From Heterodera schachtii (Eukaryota > Nematoda > Chromadorea > Rhabditida > Heteroderidae), in the NCBI GenBank assembly GCA_023374025.1, contig SIJG01000010.1:1068300-1132299 (forward strand): a stretch of 64,000 bases of DNA. The letters run 5' to 3'. The position numbers and the translations under genes were made by a program. The notes beneath the pieces are model-generated. The model was not told where the DNA came from. It did no database searches and worked only from the letters and a program-made list of their open reading frames with translations. The first letter of the stretch is position 1. Every line of letters begins with the position of its first letter. Shown here piece after piece: positions 42,576-53,684 of this stretch.

Positions 42576-45500
42576 ATGACGCTTGGCACTCCGCTGAGTT
42601 GGCCCAGAATAGTTGAGTATCTCCAGTACATCAAGGTTCGCGAACAGAGGACGGGCGGGGGGACGGAATTTGTTTCCCATGGATTGTAATTATTTTTCCG
42701 GGCCGTATTTCCAGAATTTTAAATAAATTTGTTTGGTTCTCGGTCTTGGGGTCGAAATCTTGAGTGATTTTCGAGGTTATTCCTGCACATTGGCGATTTT
42801 TGGTGTTTATCTCCTATATTTCTGACACTTGGGTTGTGTATTTTTCTTTATTGACCCCCAATGTTTTGCTATTTTTAGCGGTTTCCCCGACAGTTTTGGC
42901 CATTTTCGAGGTTATACTCTTAACCCCAACGTCGAAGCCTCAACCCCACAAAAATATTTGCATAATCCCATACTACATGGAATATTGAATTCGCTTTTAA
43001 TGAAAATTTTTAATTTTTTTTTTTGAAAATTTTCCAGGCCCACGGCATTGACCAGTTCATAGCGCTGTACCATCGCGTCAAGGGCCGCGAACGAGACCAT
43101 CTGCGCTGGGGTGACGAGATTGAATACACAATCGTCAAATTTGATGACGAACACAAAAAGGTTGGCGCCCAAACGGATTTAGGGGAGGGTTCGGTTTTCG
43201 AAAAAATGACATCGCTCCAAAAAAAAATTTTTTTTTTTCGCTTTTAGCATAAATAAACGGCCAAATTGTGGCATTTTTGCCTCCGAAATAGCAATGATTT
43301 GGCACTTTCAATTAGTTTTATTCTACTTAACAGTTGCATTTTTCTATTTTTTTTTTTAATTTTCGGGGTTGAGGGGGAGGACACAAGCCCCTCCCCTCCA
43401 TAATTCCTAATTTGACCATTTGGTTGTTGATTAACTGTTGAACTCCTTACCAAGGTCCGTGTCTCGTTGCGTGCCAAGGACTTGCTGGACGCGCTGAACC
43501 TCAGTCCATGGCGCCCGGAATTCGCCGCTTACATGGTGAAGGGCACGCCCGGCACACCGTACGACGGTGAGTCATCAGAGTAGGTGGTGGCGCGGTTTGA
43601 GGCCCAGAACAAAAAATCGGGACGTTTTTTCCCCTTCTGACATTTTTCCTAAAAATTAAAAAAAAATCGGGTTCGCGTAAAGAACTGTTCCCTTCCGAAA
43701 ACATTTCTTTCCGATTGCAGTTAGGCTTTTTTGGACAGTTTGAGAACCCAATATTTACCTATGTCGTACCATGGCAAATTATTTGTCCCCCCCCCCCCCC
43801 TCCCCATTTTGTCGTCCTGTCCCATGCATTTCTCATCATCACTCTGTGTTAGATCTGATGTCCTACTTCAACATTGTGGCGTACAGCATGCGCTTGCGCT
43901 ACAAAAGCATGTGCAAACTGTTGCGGCCCAATGAGTCGCTTATGTCCATCAGTTTCCCGGCACTTGGCGCGCCCGACTTCACCGACCCACCGGCGATGCC
44001 GCGCCCGACCCATCCGGACAGTGTGGGCCGTTCCGTGTTCTACCCGGACGAGGCCATCTACAACGGGTAATTCATTGCTGCTCGTTTTGCCAAATCAGAA
44101 AATGTTTGCCACCGAGGGGTTTTATTTGAAAATTTTGATAAAGTTTCAAATACGGCGCCTAAAAATCCTTTTATTCGTGATAAAAAATAAATTTTCCGGC
44201 ACTTAGAATTTTTATTTTCAATTTTGGTATTTTTGACTAAATTTCATCTCTTCAAAGGTCTCTAAACTTACATTTAAGTAAATTATTCTTTTTGAAAAAT
44301 GTATTTTTTTCCTCATGTTCGGAAAATTTTAAACTTTTTCAAATAATTCCTATAAATTTGCAGGCATCCTCGTTTTCACAACCTTGTCAGGAACATCCGG
44401 GGCCGACGTGGCGAAAAAGTGGCCATAAATGTGCCGATTTTCCGCGACCAAAACACGCCATCGCCATTTATCGTAATGTTTTGAAAATTTGAATTAAAAA
44501 TTTATTTTTTTGCAAAAAAAAAAATGAAAAATTTACTGAAAAATGCACTTTTAAGGAGACCTTTGAAGACGCCGAAGCTTCACGGGCTGCACTTCCCGAC
44601 CACATTTACATGGACCACATGGGCTTCGGAATGGGTTAATCCTTTTTTAATTTAATAATGGGGGAGCAGGACAAAATGTCGCAACCGAAATGTCGCCGCA
44701 AAAATTTAAAAAAATAAATAAATAAAATTTTAGTTACCTAGCCTAATTCGAAAAAAATTTTATTAAGAAAATTCAGTGAATTTTTTTCCTGGAAATTTAG
44801 CAAATTATTTTCAATACCACCTAGGTTTTCAAAAAAAGCTATTTTTGGAGACCTTTCCTCGTTTTATTGAAATTTCGTAAAAACGTTTTCTGATTTTCCG
44901 GGCTTTTATTAAATTGATACATTCAAAAAACGCGTCCTTTTTTTACTTTTGTAAATTTCGGTTCCAGGCCTCTGCTGTCTTCAGATGACCTTTCATGCGG
45001 TTAATGAGATGGAGGCCCGCTGGTTGTACGATCAATTGACCCCGATTACGGTAGAGTACAGTTAAAATTTCTTATTTGTACTGATTATTGTATTACATTA
45101 AGCCCATCATGGTGGCGCTGAGTGCGGGTAAAAATTCTTTTATTATAAATTTTGTAACACAAAAAAAGTCTATTTCCTTTTTAAATTGTTTGAATTTTGG
45201 GACGTGCGAAGGGACGTTCCCAAAGTGTTGCTCGGAGGAGATATCGCCACAAGGCGAAATTCAAATTTTCGAAAATAAAACCCCTTTCCTTTTTGCCAAA
45301 AAAATTTTTTTTTAATTGTCTAAGTTTTTTCCGGGTTTAGTTAGTTTATAAATGATAATTATAAATAAAGTTATCTATTTTTTTTTGTCCGTTTGTTCAG
45401 CAACGCCCATTTTCCGCTCCTATTTGTCCGACGTGGACTCGCGTTGGCCCATCATTTCGGCGGTTAAAAATAAAATTTCAAAAAAATAAAAATAATTTTT

Positions 45501-48500
45501 TTGTTTGGCAGAGTGTCGACGACCGTACGCCGTTTGAGCGCGGTTTGGCGTCCAGCGCCAGCGACGGGTACAGCAAATTCAACGCCATCCCAAAGAGTCG
45601 CTATGACAGCACCGACTGTTACATTTACCCATGCTCGGCCCAGTACAACGACATCCAACTGCAGTATGACGAGCAGTTGTACCAGCGGCTGATCGCCGGT
45701 GAGTCCAGCAAAGCGAACTGATCAGGGAGATCCCTCTTCTCTGATTAGCGATAGCGATTATTGATGGGAATTTTGATTATTTCATGATCTAATTAAATGC
45801 TTTTTTTAGGTCGTGTTGACGAACACCTTGCACGGTTGGCTTCATTTTTTAACGCGAGCTGCTCCCCTAATCGCCATATTTTTTTGAATTCGAATTGTTT
45901 TTTTTTTTGGCGCATTGCCGCCAATTTTGTCTCTCTCTTATATTAATTTGCCCCGCTGTTCTGTTCAGTCACATTGCGCACATGTTCATCCGCGACCCGT
46001 TGCACGTGTGCGAGGAACGCATTGAGCAGGACGACCAGAAGTCCACGGAACACTTCGAGACCATCCAATCCTCAAACTGGATGAACATGCGCTTCAAACC
46101 GCCCCCTCCGGACGACCCCAACATTGGCTGGCGCGTCGAATTCCGACCCACCGAAGTACGCGTTGGTGTTGTTGCTTTGCTTTGTTTTGGGCTAAGCGCC
46201 CATCACCAAAAAAAATCCCCCACCCCCCACAAAATGAAAAATTGATTAAAATTTTTTGCCGGCGACGTCCAAATTTATTTTAATTTTTATTTATCAAAAA
46301 CAAACAAAAATCACTAAATGAGGACTATTCACACTCTCTCTGAGATCATCAGCAATTAATGTCGAAAATATTTGATCACTTTTGCTTAAAAAACAACGGG
46401 AAAAAAAAAATTTGTGGGCAACAAATTTTTGGCTCCCCCCTTCGATTTAAAAAAAAAAAATTTTTTTTGTGGTATATGCTTTTTTGGTTTTTGCTATAAA
46501 AATATCTTTTTAACAGCATTTAGTTTAAATAGAAAATTTCCAAATAAACAAATATGTTTGGAAATTTTTTTTTACCGCATGTGATTCTTCCTCCCAATTT
46601 CACAGGTTCAACTGACGCACTTTGAGAATGCTGCCTACTGCTGCTTTCTCGTGCTGCTCACCCGCATGATCGTCTCAAATCGACGTAATTATTATATTAA
46701 TGAGTCCCAAAATCCGTTTGCGTTGGTCAAAAATTCGTCCATAAAATGTGGCGAATTTTTTTCAAGGCAAAAATGAAAAAAAAAAATATTTTTCATCATC
46801 TTTTTGGTTGGGTGAAATTTAAAAAAAATTGGCATTTCTGTGAATGTGTCCCAACATTTGCGCCTTTGTCCAAAATCGTGTTCAAAATTTAGTTTTTTCA
46901 ATCACAGATAGACTATCATTTAAATAAGCGATTGAAAGTGGTTGTATCCGATCATTTGATCGTTAGTAAAAAAATTTAAAACAAAAACTGAAATTTCCGA
47001 TTTTTGGCGAATTTTTTCAAACGTTCAAATTTCGGAGAACCATTTTATTATTAGATTAAATTGGTCTTTCATTTAAGCGTATATTTTTATACCATTTTCA
47101 TAAAAAAAAAGCCAAAATTTTACATACATGCACAAGGGGTGTCTCAGCCAAGGGAAGGGCCATACGACGAACGATTGGGACAGGGGGGGGTGTCTCGGGA
47201 CCGATTTTTCATACGAAGGTCCAAAATTTTCTCCAGCGACGACCGACGACCTTTTTTTTTTTTTGCTATTCAACACGGTTTTTTTGCGGCGCGTTTTTTC
47301 CAAAAAACTTTTGGGAAAGGGGGCGGTCCGGCGGTGCCAATAGGCGCCGCCCGCCGGGAAAATTTTTGCGTTTTGAATGGGTTTCGTTAAGGAATTAGTG
47401 CAACATTTGAAATTTTCCCCCTTCGTTAACGCCTCCCTCCGCGACGACCCCCCCCCCCCCTCTCTTTTACAGCCGCCAAAAAAAATTTCCTTTTTATTAA
47501 AATTCCCTAAAATTTACATTTACCTCCCCCATTTCAGTCACTTTTCTCATCCCAATTTCGTTGGTCACGGAGAACATGCAGCGCGCTGTGCGCCGTGATG
47601 CGATCAGCACGCAAAAGTTGCACTTCCGCAAGACGTTGGCCCATTGTTGGCACACGCCGGACGGCAAGCCGTGCCCCGAGGGGCACCCGCCGGCCGAGCC
47701 GGAGCCCGAGCCGTACGGCAACAACGTGGCCGAGATGAGCATTGACGAGATTGTGAATGGTGGGGTGGGCATTGAGTCCTGGGAAACAGGCCGCAACATT
47801 TTTTTCCTTTTGAAATCTAGCCATTTTCGTGCCCAATTCGACAAAATTTTTGTTTTGAAAATTACAGGGAATTTTTCGAGGGCTTTTTTGTTTTTTTTTT
47901 GAAATTTGGCAGTTTTTTTCGAGTAACACACCTAGGTCTTCAAAATTTCCATGTTTTCTTTTATTTTTTTCAGGGAACACCGATTTTCCCGGCCTTGTGC
48001 CGCTGATGCTTCAGTTCCTGAACTCGGCTGATGTCGACGTGGACACTCGGTGGGTAAAATTGTCTGTTGCACTGTGTTTCCATTTCTAAATAACTCATTT
48101 TTAGTTGCACCGTCAACCAGTACCTGTCATTTATTCAGGTAGGGTGTGTTTGTTTATAAATTCGAAATTTAATTTATTTGAATTTTCAATTTCAGAAGCG
48201 CGCCCGGGGCGAAATTTGGACGACCGCCAAATGGATGCGTGAATGTGCGGTTAAAAAACACATCATTAATTAATGCATGCATGCAATTACAAATAATTAT
48301 CATTTCAGTTGTCCACCATCATTCAACATACAAAAAGGACTCGCATGTGCCGGACGAGTGCATTTACGACATGATGAAGACGGTGAGTGAATGACGATTG
48401 GCAGGCACTTTCTTCTCCCTCTGACTTATCATGTGTATTGTATCAACAACACATCAGATGGACAAGATTTCGCACGGAGAACACTACGAGATGTTGAGCT

Positions 48501-48636
48501 GCTTCAAGCCGAAGACGGAGCGGACGGAATTGATCCGTTTATTGCTCGCTGCCAACCCAAAAAGGTGGCAGAGGGGGTGTCCGAGGCCTCTTACGACGAG
48601 GGGGTGGGGGAGTGTCTCGAGACACCTCTTGTATAT
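42576..48636 (+). CDS. gcs-1: Glutamate-cysteine ligase catalytic subunit (gamma-glutamylcysteine synthetase)
   Basis: It catalyses the ATP-dependent joining of glutamate and cysteine, the rate-limiting step of glutathione synthesis, in the cytosol. The 19 coding exons I can delimit are 42576-42635, 43038-43160, 43455-43566, 43853-44066, 44364-44472, 44556-44634, 44968-45050, 45103-45127, 45401-45462, 45512-45698, 45810-45834, 45969-46155, 46606-46684, 47538-47759, 47974-48049, 48105-48138, 48197-48244, 48309-48382 and 48458 onward. Family hallmarks: [15 protein letters not shown] near the start, [65 protein letters not shown] and [20 protein letters not shown]. The last exon ([18 protein letters not shown]..) meets no stop until 48719-48721, inside the next gene. 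I end it at a possible donor (48636). Intron 13 carries a GC-palindrome repeat. Confidence 0.92.
47330..47362 (+). repeat. GC-palindrome repeat core inside gcs-1 intron 13
   Basis: ccggcggtgccaataggcgc followed by cgcccgccgg, preceded by the usual 'ttttttgcggcgcg..ccaaaaaacttttggga' stretch (47280-47320). It has the same layout as the other copies and is a MITE insertion inside the 853-bp intron. Confidence 0.7.
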
Positions 48637-48676
48637 GTATGTTTGTTTGTCATTACAATTATTCCTCACATTTCAG

Positions 48677-49886
48677 ATGGATTTGCAACGACATTATGTA
48701 CGACCTTTTCCGCTTTTTTGACCATGCTAAACTCGGTCTCAAATTGGCACTGATTTCGCCACGTTTCAATGCGCTGGTGAACAAACATTTCAATGGCAAA
48801 AGCGAACTGACAATTTGGAGATCAATCGAAATTCGCAAGGAAATAGAAAAACGACAAGCAACACTGTTTGTACGGATTGGTGGTGCCAATTATAAGAAAT
48901 TTCCATTGTCCGACCATCTGCTGCACAACAAGATTTGCTTTAAGGACCTTCACATTGAGTAATTCAAAATCCAAAGCATTGATCAACGACAAAACCATTC
49001 CCTTTTCAGGTACATTGACCATTCTGTCATCACATTTCTTCGTGCCAATCAACAAATCTGGGACAAAGGAACAACATTGCAATTGGATATCGAAGAAAAT
49101 TTCATAATTTGGCATGCTTTTGCCCTTCGAATTTGGCCAATGTTTGCGCCAAACATTCGTCAATTGTCTTTTTTTGATGGCCATCATTTGGACTGTTTGC
49201 GTCGCCACATTTCGCAGTCAATTCTCTCCGATCTCAACATCAATTCAATCAATTCCGGTCGTATCTTCCCCGATTCAATTGCTGATGATGGGCCAAATGC
49301 AACTGCTCGCCAAGCGCTATCCAAATGGTTGCACACTCCGAGAAGCGATAGGCAGCCGAAACAATTGACTTGTTGTGATTCTTCAGAACCACCAAATATC
49401 AATTGGATCACTATTTTGAGAGAGGTGTGGCAACATTTTCATTTAATTAATGATTCTGATTGACATTTGCTTTCGTTTTCCTTTTTTAGGAATTTCTCCG
49501 TGCCACCACTCCTTCGGCCAACTACATCATTCGATTTGGATATTTTGAAGCAACGCCAATTGAGCCATTTGAACTGATGAACGAACGGACCAAAGAAATG
49601 CTGACACTGACAACAGAGGTCAACCGGTGTATAGTGAAGCGATGCCAAATTGGAGAGACAATTCAATGGGATGACGAAAATTCGGACAATTTGAGCAAAA
49701 TCGTTTTTGAGCTTAATGGAAATTACATTGGGTGAGTGGCAACGGTTTTTGTTTTTATTTGTCTCGACACATTTAATTTTCATTTGATTTAGCCAATTGT
49801 CGTCTCCACCAGCGGCGGGTCAAATGAATGAAAAAGTTCCTTTGGAAATTAATGCCGGGCCCAGCGGACAGCAGAAGAAAAAGTGA
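48677..49886 (+). CDS. F-box-like protein, intact exons 2-5, fused or adjacent to gcs-1 (copy 22)
   Basis: Exons 48677-48958, 49010-49424, 49490-49731 and 49793-49886 all join in frame. Exon 2 reads WICNDIMYDLFRFFDHAKLG and LALISPRFNALVNKHFNG. Exon 3 reads HSVITFLRANQQIWDKGTTL, FAPNIRQL and IADDGPNATARQALSKWLH. Exon 4 reads ELMNERTKEMLTLTTE and VKRCQIGETIQWDD, without the acidic run. The tail ends PSGQQKKK. Its own first exon and promoter are absent: the acceptor at 48677 is preceded by the last exon of gcs-1, from which two phase-2 GT donors (after 48564 and after 48636) would splice in frame to it. A short product starting at an ATG in exon 2 is the alternative. Confidence 0.82.
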
Positions 49887-51382
49887 AAGAATTATTACTA
49901 AACGATAAATTCTGATCGATCATTATGGATGGAAAGTGATTGGATAATTGCATCTCGCATTTATTTGTGCTTCTTTCATTTAAATACATTTAGGTAATTG
50001 TTTGGATTTTTTGGACTTTTACACCAGCAGAAAATGATGGGTTTAAAAAAATAGTAAAAAAATATGAAGAATTTTTATGCTTTTGTTCCACCGGTGTCTT
50101 TTTTGAAACACTTTGGAAAAAGGAAGCTTTCGATTTGTTGTTCGAATTCTATTCGGAAATTAGAAAACCAACGAAACTAAGGTCTAAATCAGGGCTCGCA
50201 GATCTGAGGATTTATCCTCATTTTGTGGCTTTTTGATAGGTCAATGAGGATTTTTTTTTGAAATGATGATTTGAGGATTTTTGTGGCTTTTTGAGAAATT
50301 TTGAGGATTTTTGAGGCCTTTGGGGAAAATCGTCAGAATTTTTTTAAATTTTGATAAATTGACATAATTTTTGACAATCATTTAATTTGAATTTGGTTTT
50401 TAATAGAGCATCAAAACGAAAATCTCTCCCAAACTTTTCATGAAAACCAGTAAATAACCATTTTCCCGAAAATTCACAAAATTAGGAATTTTTTAATGAA
50501 AATCTGCTAAAAATCAGGTCAAAATCCTTAATTTTTCCCCAGGCAGCGTCTATCGGCACCGCCGGATCCTCCCCCTGGTTTTGGGACCACAATTTTCACC
50601 ATTCCCTTTTTTCATGTGGACATAAAAAAGCACCCAAAAGAATCGACCGTTTTGAATTGGTTTTTAAATTCGTGAAATTTTTTGTCCTTTTTTCAATTTG
50701 TGCCTTTTTTGGCTCTAATGCATTTTATGAGTCCAATCAGCAGAGTTTATGAGTCCACAGGTATTTTAGCCCAGACCTTGCGCTTATTTCCAAAATCGGA
50801 CTCAAAGTTGATTTTTTCAAGACTGATAACCTAATTAGCATTAAAATTAAGAAAACACTCTCTTCTAGTTTATTAGGCATTAATTCCGTTGTTTGAAAAT
50901 TTTATTATTTTTTAAATGACCGCAAATGTTGGGACACGTTCCTACTCATTGTCAGTACGGAAAAAGACGGGAGCTCCGTTCATCTATATAATAGATTCGC
51001 GTTCGGAACCCGTCAGTTCGGCCCCCACGGTTTGGCCCCACCATGCTTTTCCACTATTTTCTTTGGCATCCAAATCCAACATTGTTGGTATCATTCGAAA
51101 GTTCTTCACATGCTTTATTAGATTTACCCAACTCTTTTTCTACCAATTTAAAACTGCTAAAACCAAATGTTTCTATTTAAATTTCTGCTCTTGGAATGTC
51201 AACCCCCGGAAAAAAATGGCACAAAATATATACCAATCGATTCGTCTTGACGAGCTATGCACGAAAAGTAGGTCTCCAGTTGTGGAAATGCCGAAAAACC
51301 GGTTTTTGAACCGGTTTAAAACTCGAAAAATTGACTGAAAAGGGGGGCCCTGACCCTTTAAAACGGTCAAATACTGATAAAT
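49887..51382. repeat. Intergenic repeats, no gene
   Basis: Bases 49913-49924 keep most of the conserved palindrome. A CAGGGCTCG terminus at about 50193 starts a T/G-rich stretch of 'tgaggatttttg' units (50200-50320). Bases 50540-50600 hold a reverse GC-palindrome repeat. Bases 50680-51000 are a dispersed repeat ('tgtcagtacggaaaaaga'). Bases 51083-51350 share the 'ggtatcattcgaaag' and 'accggtttttgaaccggttt' blocks with the foldback element at 40900-41690, in the opposite direction. Confidence 0.6.
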
Positions 51383-52021
51383 AGGTCAAGGAATTATATG
51401 CACATAAAATCGCAAAATATGCGCATAAAATATGCACCAAAAATTGCAAAATATGCATAAATTTTTCCAGAGGGCGTAATTTCTCAAAATTTCTTCAAAT
51501 TTGTTAAATATAAAATAAAATCTTAAAAAATGGTTAAATGTGGTATTAAAAATCATTTTAGGAGAAAAAAAAACATGATAAAGCAAAAATTTACTCATTT
51601 TAGCAAAAAATCAACCAAAAAAACGAAATTTTGCTTTTTTTGTTTATTATTGATATACATAAATAACCATTTTTTGAGAAAATTTAAATTTATTCAATTT
51701 TTTCGCGAAAATTTTGCTAAAAAATTATTTATTTGGAAAATTTTCCGGTTTTTGAGGTCAAAAAGGCCAATTGTCTTTTGGGGACCGTTCTATTAGAGGT
51801 TTTTCGGAAAAATGCCAAAATATGCACATAAAATATGCATGAAATGTCAAAATATGCAAAAATATGCACATAAATCGCGAAATATGCACAAATATGCAAA
51901 ATATGCATATGGAAAGTCATCCTAGAAGCTTCAACCCGAGCTAAAAACATGTTCTTCGTGCGTTTCAGGCCTCCCAGAGTCCAGGAAAAAAATATGCATT
52001 TGCATATAATTCCTTGCCCTA
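51383..52021. mobile_element. A+T-rich inverted-repeat element with 'aaatatgca' minisatellite ends
   Basis: The ends AGGTCAAGGAATTATATGCA (51384) and, inverted, AGGGCAAGGAATTATATGCA (right end 52020) form a TIR. Both ends are followed inwards by arrays of 'aaaatatgcayataaaatatgca'. No coding frame is convincing and no flanking duplication was found. It has the same design of repeat-rich termini as the MULE at 32176, but with a different unit. Confidence 0.6.
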
Positions 52022-52900
52022 GTGATCAGCGCATTTTTTAAGCCTAGAAAAAATACTCGACAAATTTTTACCTTTTTTTTCGTCGGGACACCAATTCTTA
52101 ATGATTGCCGGCAAAAAAGCCTCATTTTTACAAAATTTATTCAAAACATGTTTAAAATGTTCAAATGCTATATTTTGATTTTTATAACCAATTTGAGCAA
52201 TTTTTTTGTTAGAAATAAGCATTTTGTGAAATTCTGAGCATGAAAAACCGAAATTGATTTTTTTTTTTTTTTGCGACGTTTTTCAAAAAAACTTTTGGGG
52301 AATAGGGTGGGGGGGGGGGAGGATCCGGCGGTGCCGATAGGCGTCGCCAGGGGAAAAATTGAGAATTTTGACCATATTTTTAGCAGATTTTCATTAAAAA
52401 ATTAAAAGAAACCGAATTTATTAGGCAAATAAAACATATAGGCTAATTAGGAAGAGGAGACGAGGGGCAATTAGTACCGAGAAATTTAATTGGCTGAAGA
52501 ATGTCCACCTCTCGGCGAGATACTTAATTATCGGGGCTTTAAAGTAAAGTTAGAAAACTTCCCTATCAAAATTAATGCGCTCATTCCACTGCCGGTACAG
52601 TTCAATTGGCTTGTCGGATTGGACAAATCGGCCAAATGAATGACCGAGCGTAAGGATTTAAATTTTTTTATTATTGATTCTTTATTATTTTTAATTAAAT
52701 AAAAAATAATTAAATACTAAAATTTGTAATTTATTTGATAATTTATTGCAAGTTTTTTTTATCCAATTATTTTTTATACATTAGTTGCATTTTCATTATT
52801 TTATTCAATTCTTTAATAATTAATAATAAATTTTCGAATTACCTATTTTATTAAATTGAATAAAAATTTATTTATTCAATTTTTTAAAATTATTTACAAG
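52022..52900. repeat. Intergenic with GC-palindrome repeat (52318-52352)
   Basis: Bases 52260-52400 hold a forward copy of the GC-palindrome repeat (ccggcggtgccgataggcgt). It faces the reverse copy at 50545, and the two share adjacent 'gcagattttcattaaaaaat' sequence. Bases 52400-52640 are of average composition and unrecognised. Bases 52650-52900 are almost pure A+T. No gene. Confidence 0.55.
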
Positions 52901-53513
52901 GAGGGGTCGGCAAGTGACCGTGGGATTTCCATATGAAATTTGGTGAGTGGGTAGATCACGCCTAGGGTCTATTGTAAAATTTTAACCATTTTTGCCAAAT
53001 GAGCTTCTATGCCGAGATATGGCGTGTCAAAGTTTTTGGCATTTTATAATTAGAAAAGATATAATTGTTTTTTTTCACAAGAAGCCGTTGGTGTATAGGT
53101 AGTGCGGTAGTCATATTTTTTTAAGTCACAGGTTCGAATCCTCTGCGTGCATATATATTTTATAACTTTTATTTTTGTTTTTATGAAAAGTTAATTATCT
53201 AAAAATTGTTTAAAAACAACATTTTTATTTTAAATATTTATCCATTAAATTCAAAAAATTATATTAAACATAAAGATGCAGTAAATAACACTGTCGTTTT
53301 TTTAAATATTTTTGTATATTATTTTTTTATTGTATCTTATGTACCAAAATGAATAAAAAAATTAAAAGTAAAATTTTTATAAATACTTTTTTAATAATTG
53401 ACTTTGCATAAAAAGCAAAAATAAAAATTTTAAAATTGAATTTACAACCCATGGGTGAACTATCCACCCACCAAATTTCATTTGGAAATTTCACGGTCAT
53501 TTGCCGACCTCTC
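52901..53513. mobile_element. 613-bp MITE with tRNA-like Pol III promoter inside
   Basis: Inverted ends of about 65 bp: GAGGGGTCGGCAAGTGACCG at 52901 and, inverted, GAGAGGTCGGCAAATGACCG from 53513. Both continue with '..atgaaatttggtg.gtgg'. The interior is A+T-rich apart from the tRNA-like stretch at 53089-53141. No target duplication was found. Confidence 0.75.
53082..53150 (+). other. tRNA-like sequence with Pol III A and B boxes
   Basis: TGGTGTATAGG (53089-53099) fits an A box, and GGTTCGAATCC (53131-53141) fits the B box exactly, with tRNA-like spacing. A proper acceptor stem cannot be formed and the T stem has a mismatch, so it is not a functional tRNA by eye. A tRNA-derived SINE head or tRNA pseudogene within the MITE is likely. 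Confidence 0.55.
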
Positions 53514-53684
53514 TTTGTTAGGTTATTATTTAAATTATTTTATTTAATAATTGAATTTATTATTTTATTTTATTTATTTTTTCAAATTTTGATTCAGAAT
53601 TTTATTAAAAATCATTATTTAATATAATGCTTTTTAATATAATTTATGTTTGACCATTTTCAATTCTCTTATTATTATTTGAAC

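Noticed and set aside
51390..52000. CRISPR-like spaced repeats in the 'aaatatgca' region
   Set aside because: Repeat units are short, degenerate and not separated by unique spacers of constant length. The host is eukaryotic.
53092..53150. A functional tRNA gene
   Set aside because: The A and B boxes fit, but the ends cannot pair into an acceptor stem and the T stem has a mismatch.
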